64,000 nucleotides of DNA from Streptococcus hyointestinalis (GTDB taxonomy: Bacteria; Bacillota; Bacilli; Lactobacillales; Streptococcaceae): assembly GCF_011039275.1 (NCBI RefSeq), contig NZ_JAAKGB010000001.1, positions 2,046,001 to 2,110,000 on the forward strand, read 5' to 3'. The notes beneath the pieces were generated by a model. That model made no database searches, was not told the DNA's origin, and worked only from the letters and a program-made list of their open reading frames with translations. The first letter of the stretch is position 1. Each line of letters starts with the position of its first letter. Of the stretch, positions 60,718 to 64,000 are shown one piece after another. The translations under genes were made by a program, and so were the position numbers.

Positions 60718-61782
60718 CTATCCCTTTATAGCGCAGTCGTTTTGGTCAAAAATGTGATGACGACCTGTCAAGCTAACGCTCACTTGATCGTTTAGGCGCC
60801 AATCATTGTGCGCTCCTTCTTCTGGCAGTAAAACCGTAATGTTAGAGCCATTTGTCAACTCAAGGTGGCACACGGATTGATTACCCAGATACTCAATATT
60901 GGTAATACAAGCGTTTGGCGTTTTGGTCCTTGTGAGCGTCAAATCTTCTGGACGAACACCCACTTCAAAGGCAGAGCTGAATGTCACAATATGTTGCTTA
61001 GGCAGCTTGATACTGTCTGCTAGATGAAGTGTTCTCTCTGCGTCTAGGTGAGCGTTAAGGATATTCATCTGTGGGCTTCCTAGAAAACGCCCGACAAAAA
61101 CATTATTAGGATTGTTGTAGATTTCTGCTGGAGTGCCGACTTGTTGGACGTGATGGTCGTTGAGGACGACGATACGGTCTGCCATGGTCATAGCCTCTAC
61201 TTGGTCATGTGTGACATAGACCACAGTAAGCCCTAGTTGGCGTTGCAGACGGCGAATGACGGAGCGCATAGAGGTGCGCAATTGAGCATCCAAATTGGAC
61301 AAAGGCTCATCCATCAAGCAAATCTTAGCTTCGCTAGCAATCGAACGTGCTAAAGCAACACGTTGCCTTTGACCACCAGAGAGAGCACTTGGTTTCTTAT
61401 CGGCGTAGTCTGTGAGTGCCACTGTTTCAATAGCTTTACTCACTCTCCTTTCAATCTCGTCAGCAGGCAATTTACGTGCTTTGAGACCAAAAGCCACATT
61501 TTCCTTGACGGTCAGAAAGGGATAGAGCGCATAATTTTGAAAAACCATGGTCAAATCACGCTCTTTAGGTGGCAAATCGGTCACATCCCTACCGTTGATG
61601 TAAACCTTTCCCTCACTCACAGGCACCAAGCCCGCAATCATACGAAGCAGTGTACTCTTACCACAGCCTGATGGTCCCACAATGGCGACAAACTCCCCAT
61701 CTTCTATGGTCAAGTTAACCTCTCTAAGCACTTCCTCACCATTGTCATAAACTTTTTTGACATCCTGTAGTTGAATGGACAT
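60718..61782 (-). CDS. UgpC/MsmK-type ABC ATPase
   Basis: The 354-residue ATPase has Walker A GPSGCGKSTLLR, signature ALSGGQRQRVALAR and the C-terminal TOBE domain. It energises this importer, though ATPases of the group can also serve other sugar transporters. GGAGGAAGAAT precedes the ATG. It is the first gene of the unit. Confidence 0.85.
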   Translation of the reverse strand: MSIQLQDVKKVYDNGEEVLREVNLTIEDGEFVAIVGPSGCGKSTLLRMIAGLVPVSEGKVYINGRDVTDLPPKERDLTMVFQNYALYPFLTVKENVAFGLKARKLPADEIERRVSKAIETVALTDYADKKPSALSGGQRQRVALARSIASEAKICLMDEPLSNLDAQLRTSMRSVIRRLQRQLGLTVVYVTHDQVEAMTMADRIVVLNDHHVQQVGTPAEIYNNPNNVFVGRFLGSPQMNILNAHLDAERTLHLADSIKLPKQHIVTFSSAFEVGVRPEDLTLTRTKTPNACITNIEYLGNQSVCHLELTNGSNITVLLPEEGAHNDWRLNDQVSVSLTGRHHIFDQNDCAIKG

Positions 61783-61791
61783 ATTCTTCCT

Positions 61792-61945
61792 CCTTTAATA
61801 ACTTCATTTCTGTCCTAAACGGCACATCATCATCAATAACAAATATCTTGTCATCATCTGCTAGATCAATCCATAATAACCTCCAAATATCATCTTTTGT
61901 TATCTTAGCACCATCATGTAAAGTGTTTATCAAATAGTCATCAAA
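61792..61945 (-). pseudogene. Coding-like stretch upstream of ugpC-type gene
   Basis: A minus-strand frame reads SIFDDYLINTLHDGAKITKD, then DIWRLLWIDLADDDKIFVID, with strong acidic bias. It has only TTG as a possible start and runs through the ribosome site of the ATPase gene. It may be the remnant of an unknown gene or a chance frame. I do not recognise it. Confidence 0.25.
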
Positions 61946-61959
61946 AATAGAACAAGAAA

Positions 61960-61998
61960 AAACCTATCCCTGTAAACTACAGAGATAGGTTTCCAAAA
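61960..61998 (-). terminator. treC terminator
   Basis: AAACCTATC-x-CTGTA and TACAG-x-GATAGGTTT around GTT, with a run of six T on the minus strand. Confidence 0.85.
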
Positions 61999-62002
61999 TG
62001 TT

Positions 62003-63634
62003 TTATGCGTTTTCGATGAGGATAGCTAGGGTTTGATAAGGGTTTAGGGTTAGTTTTTGTGTGAGTTTAGGGGTTGTGTAATTGCTGATAAGCACTTGAC
62101 CATTGGTGTAAACTTCTGGTAAATCAAGCTCTATCTTTTCAGCACTGAAGTTGTTGAGAACTAGGAGTTTTTGCCCGTCAAGATGACGCTCAAAGGCGTA
62201 AACCTGATGGCTGTCTTGATAAGCTGCCTTGTAGTCGCCCTCTGCGATGATGGGGTAGTTTTTACGCAGGGCGATGAGTTTTTGATAGAAGGGGAAGATT
62301 TTACCTGACTTCTCATTTGCGACATTGATGTCTTTGTGAGACGCTCCAAGTGTTAGCCAAGGTTTAGCAGTCGAAAATCCTGCATAGGTGCTGTCGTCCC
62401 ACTGCATAGGCGTTCTTGAGTTGTCACGTGATTTTGCCTTGATAATGGCAAAGGCTTCCTCGTCAGTCTTTCCAGAATCTCTCAGCTCTTTATAGGCATT
62501 GATACTTTCAATATCGACATAGTCGTCCATGCTTGTAAAGTCTGGGTCAATCATACCAATCTCCTCACCCATGTAGACATAAGGGGTTCCTCTTGAGAGA
62601 TGAATGCTGGCTGCTAGCATAGTAGCGCCTTCGTTGCGGAAGTTCTTGACATCTACAAAGCGGTTGAGCGCACGAGGCTGGTCGTGGTTGTTCCAAAAGA
62701 GCGCATTCCAGCCGTCGTTTTCACTCATGGCTTCGCCCCAAGTGTGAAAAAGATTTTTAAGACTGTCAAAGTCATAGGCTTTTAGGGTCCATTTTTGCCC
62801 ATTATCATAGTCCACCTTGAGATGGTGAAAATTAAAGACCATAGATAGCTCATGACGTTCTGGATTGCTATAGTTGACACAATTGTCAATCGTTGTTGAG
62901 CTCATCTCACCGACCGTCATGCTGTCGCTATCTTGTCCAAAGGTTGCTTCATTGAGCATTCTGAGGTAGTCATGTGTGATGGGGCGGTCTGTGTAGGCAG
63001 GTTTACCGTCATTTACAGGGCAGTCAACTAGGACTTCGTCTTTTCCGATGAGATTGACCACGTCAAAGCGGAAGTGCTTCACGCCCTTATCACGCCAGAA
63101 GTTGACAACCTTGAACAGTTCTTCTCGGACATGGGGATTGCGCCAGTTGAGGTCGGCTTGAGTCACATCAAAAAGGTGTAGATAGTATTTTCCAGTATCG
63201 CCAAAGGGTGCCCAGGCATTGCCACCAAATTTTGACAGCCAGTCCGTCGGCTTATCTCTTAGGATAAAGAAGTCTTGATAGTAAGCGTCACCTGCAAGTG
63301 CCTTTTGAAACCACTCATGCTCCGTTGAGCAATGGTTTAAGACCATATCAAGCATGAGCTCGATGCCGTAGGATTTTGCTGTTGCAACCAAGTCCTCAAA
63401 GTCTGCCATTGTCCCAAAAAGTGGGTTGACAGCAGTGTAATCTGAAATGTCATAGCCGTTGTCACGCTGGGGACTAGGATAGAAAGGATTGAGCCAGATG
63501 ACATCAATGCCTAACTCAGACAGATAGGGGAGCTTTTCCTTGATACCTTGTAAATCTCCGATTCCATTTCCTGTGGTATCTTTATATGATTTGGGGTAAA
63601 TTTGATAGACAACACTTTTTTTATCAAATGACAT
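62003..63634 (-). CDS. treC: Trehalose-6-phosphate hydrolase (alpha-phosphotrehalase)
   Basis: The 543-residue GH13 enzyme has catalytic motifs FRFDVVNLI (nucleophile Asp), VGEMSST (acid-base Glu) and NNHDQPR. The neighbouring PTS gene ends with a trehalose-type EIIA domain, so this enzyme splits imported trehalose-6-phosphate into glucose and glucose-6-phosphate. A dextran glucosidase (DexB-like) role cannot be fully excluded. The start is the ATG at 63634 with GTGAGG upstream. Confidence 0.88.
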   Translation of the reverse strand: MSFDKKSVVYQIYPKSYKDTTGNGIGDLQGIKEKLPYLSELGIDVIWLNPFYPSPQRDNGYDISDYTAVNPLFGTMADFEDLVATAKSYGIELMLDMVLNHCSTEHEWFQKALAGDAYYQDFFILRDKPTDWLSKFGGNAWAPFGDTGKYYLHLFDVTQADLNWRNPHVREELFKVVNFWRDKGVKHFRFDVVNLIGKDEVLVDCPVNDGKPAYTDRPITHDYLRMLNEATFGQDSDSMTVGEMSSTTIDNCVNYSNPERHELSMVFNFHHLKVDYDNGQKWTLKAYDFDSLKNLFHTWGEAMSENDGWNALFWNNHDQPRALNRFVDVKNFRNEGATMLAASIHLSRGTPYVYMGEEIGMIDPDFTSMDDYVDIESINAYKELRDSGKTDEEAFAIIKAKSRDNSRTPMQWDDSTYAGFSTAKPWLTLGASHKDINVANEKSGKIFPFYQKLIALRKNYPIIAEGDYKAAYQDSHQVYAFERHLDGQKLLVLNNFSAEKIELDLPEVYTNGQVLISNYTTPKLTQKLTLNPYQTLAILIENA

Positions 63635-63655
63635 AGTAATCCTCACTTTATACTG

Positions 63656-64000
63656 TTAAATGCGACTTGCGCTTAGAACATCCTCACCACGCACGATAGC
63701 AGCTGGCAATTCACCTAGGGTATCGACTTGATAGTCGTTTTGGTTAGTGACAATGACTGGGGTTTCCGTGACATAGCCAGCGTCTGTGATAACAGCCATA
63801 TCAAAGCTAATCAAAGCATCACCGACCTTGACCTTATCTCCTTGCTGAACATGGGCTTCAAAGCCTTTTCCGTCTAGATTGACCGTATCCATACCAATGT
63901 GCATGAGCAACTCAACGCCCTTATCTGAGACGATACCGACAGCGTGTTTACTTGGGAAAAGGACAGACACCACACCGTCAACTGGAGACACCAACTCACC
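63656..64000 (-). CDS. treP: Trehalose PTS transporter, EIIA domain (partial)
   Basis: The gene enters from the right edge, so only the last 114 codons are present. The EIIA domain shows VSPVDGVVSVLFPSKHAVGI and the active His in LLMHIGMDTVNLDG. The domain is the C-terminal part of an EIIBCA protein; the family is trehalose, inferred from treC. The start codon is outside the window. Confidence 0.85.
   Translation of the reverse strand, partial: GELVSPVDGVVSVLFPSKHAVGIVSDKGVELLMHIGMDTVNLDGKGFEAHVQQGDKVKVGDALISFDMAVITDAGYVTETPVIVTNQNDYQVDTLGELPAAIVRGEDVLSASRI

Noticed and set aside
61745..61933. A real 62-codon gene before the ugpC-type ATPase
   Set aside because: TTG start only, no ribosome site, and it overlaps the start of the ATPase gene. 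Kept only as a possible remnant.

Overview
The window is a low-GC Gram-positive chromosome segment, almost certainly from Streptococcus. The evidence is the dltX-A-B-C cluster, rpmH followed on the same strand by khpB, yidC and rnpA, CtsR/ClpC and groESL under paired CtsR and CIRCE sites, an MtsABC/MtsR manganese-iron system, an Rgg-type regulator and several PTS operons. I cannot name the species from sequence alone. Most host genes lie on the minus strand.

Region by region. 1-5629: D-alanylation of teichoic acids (dlt), ribosomal protein L34, and the KhpB, YidC and RNase P protein genes. 5648-16644: an integrated element of about 11 kb that looks like a phage satellite (PICI-like). It has a tyrosine integrase, a CI-like repressor without a protease domain, three repressor operators, two Rha-type regulators (one frameshifted), an excisionase-like HTH protein, a RepA_N-type initiator with internal 45-bp iterons, a DnaC-like helicase loader, an ArpU-like regulator and many tiny genes. 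Its left end carries no long gene. It holds a hairpin-rich block, a complete type I toxin-antitoxin locus and two sets of short repeats. No capsid, terminase or relaxase gene is visible. 16700-24450: two tandem EEP-fold hydrolases, glucose PTS ptsG, rsmE, prmA, a DUF3013 gene and rarA. 24510-24782: 6S RNA and tRNA-Lys. 25400-30650: an Rgg regulator, an MFS exporter and a TrpXYZ-type ABC transporter behind a leader peptide and attenuator. 30660-38000: a mannose-family PTS with a neighbouring two-component system and two anchored solute-binding proteins. 38100-44450: groESL, a LytTR regulator with a LiaF-like membrane partner, clpC and ctsR. 44600-50800: a small transporter, tsf, rpsB, an ABC exporter, tRNA-Cys and an LD-carboxypeptidase. 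50800-56100: pepO, mtsABC and mtsR. 56100-61800: a Ugp-type glycerophosphodiester uptake operon with glpQ and a HAD phosphatase. 62000-64000: treC and the end of the trehalose PTS gene.

The most interesting part is the element. Its 14-bp core repeat coincides with the stretch just downstream of the -10 box that would have driven rnpA-yidC-khpB before insertion. Integration therefore appears to strip that essential operon of its own promoter, and the element's left end carries an outward-facing extended -10 promoter that could replace it. The early leftward operon is opposed by three short plus-strand transcription units, each with a promoter and a terminator. Functions are assigned by family resemblance read by eye. 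No database search or folding program was run.
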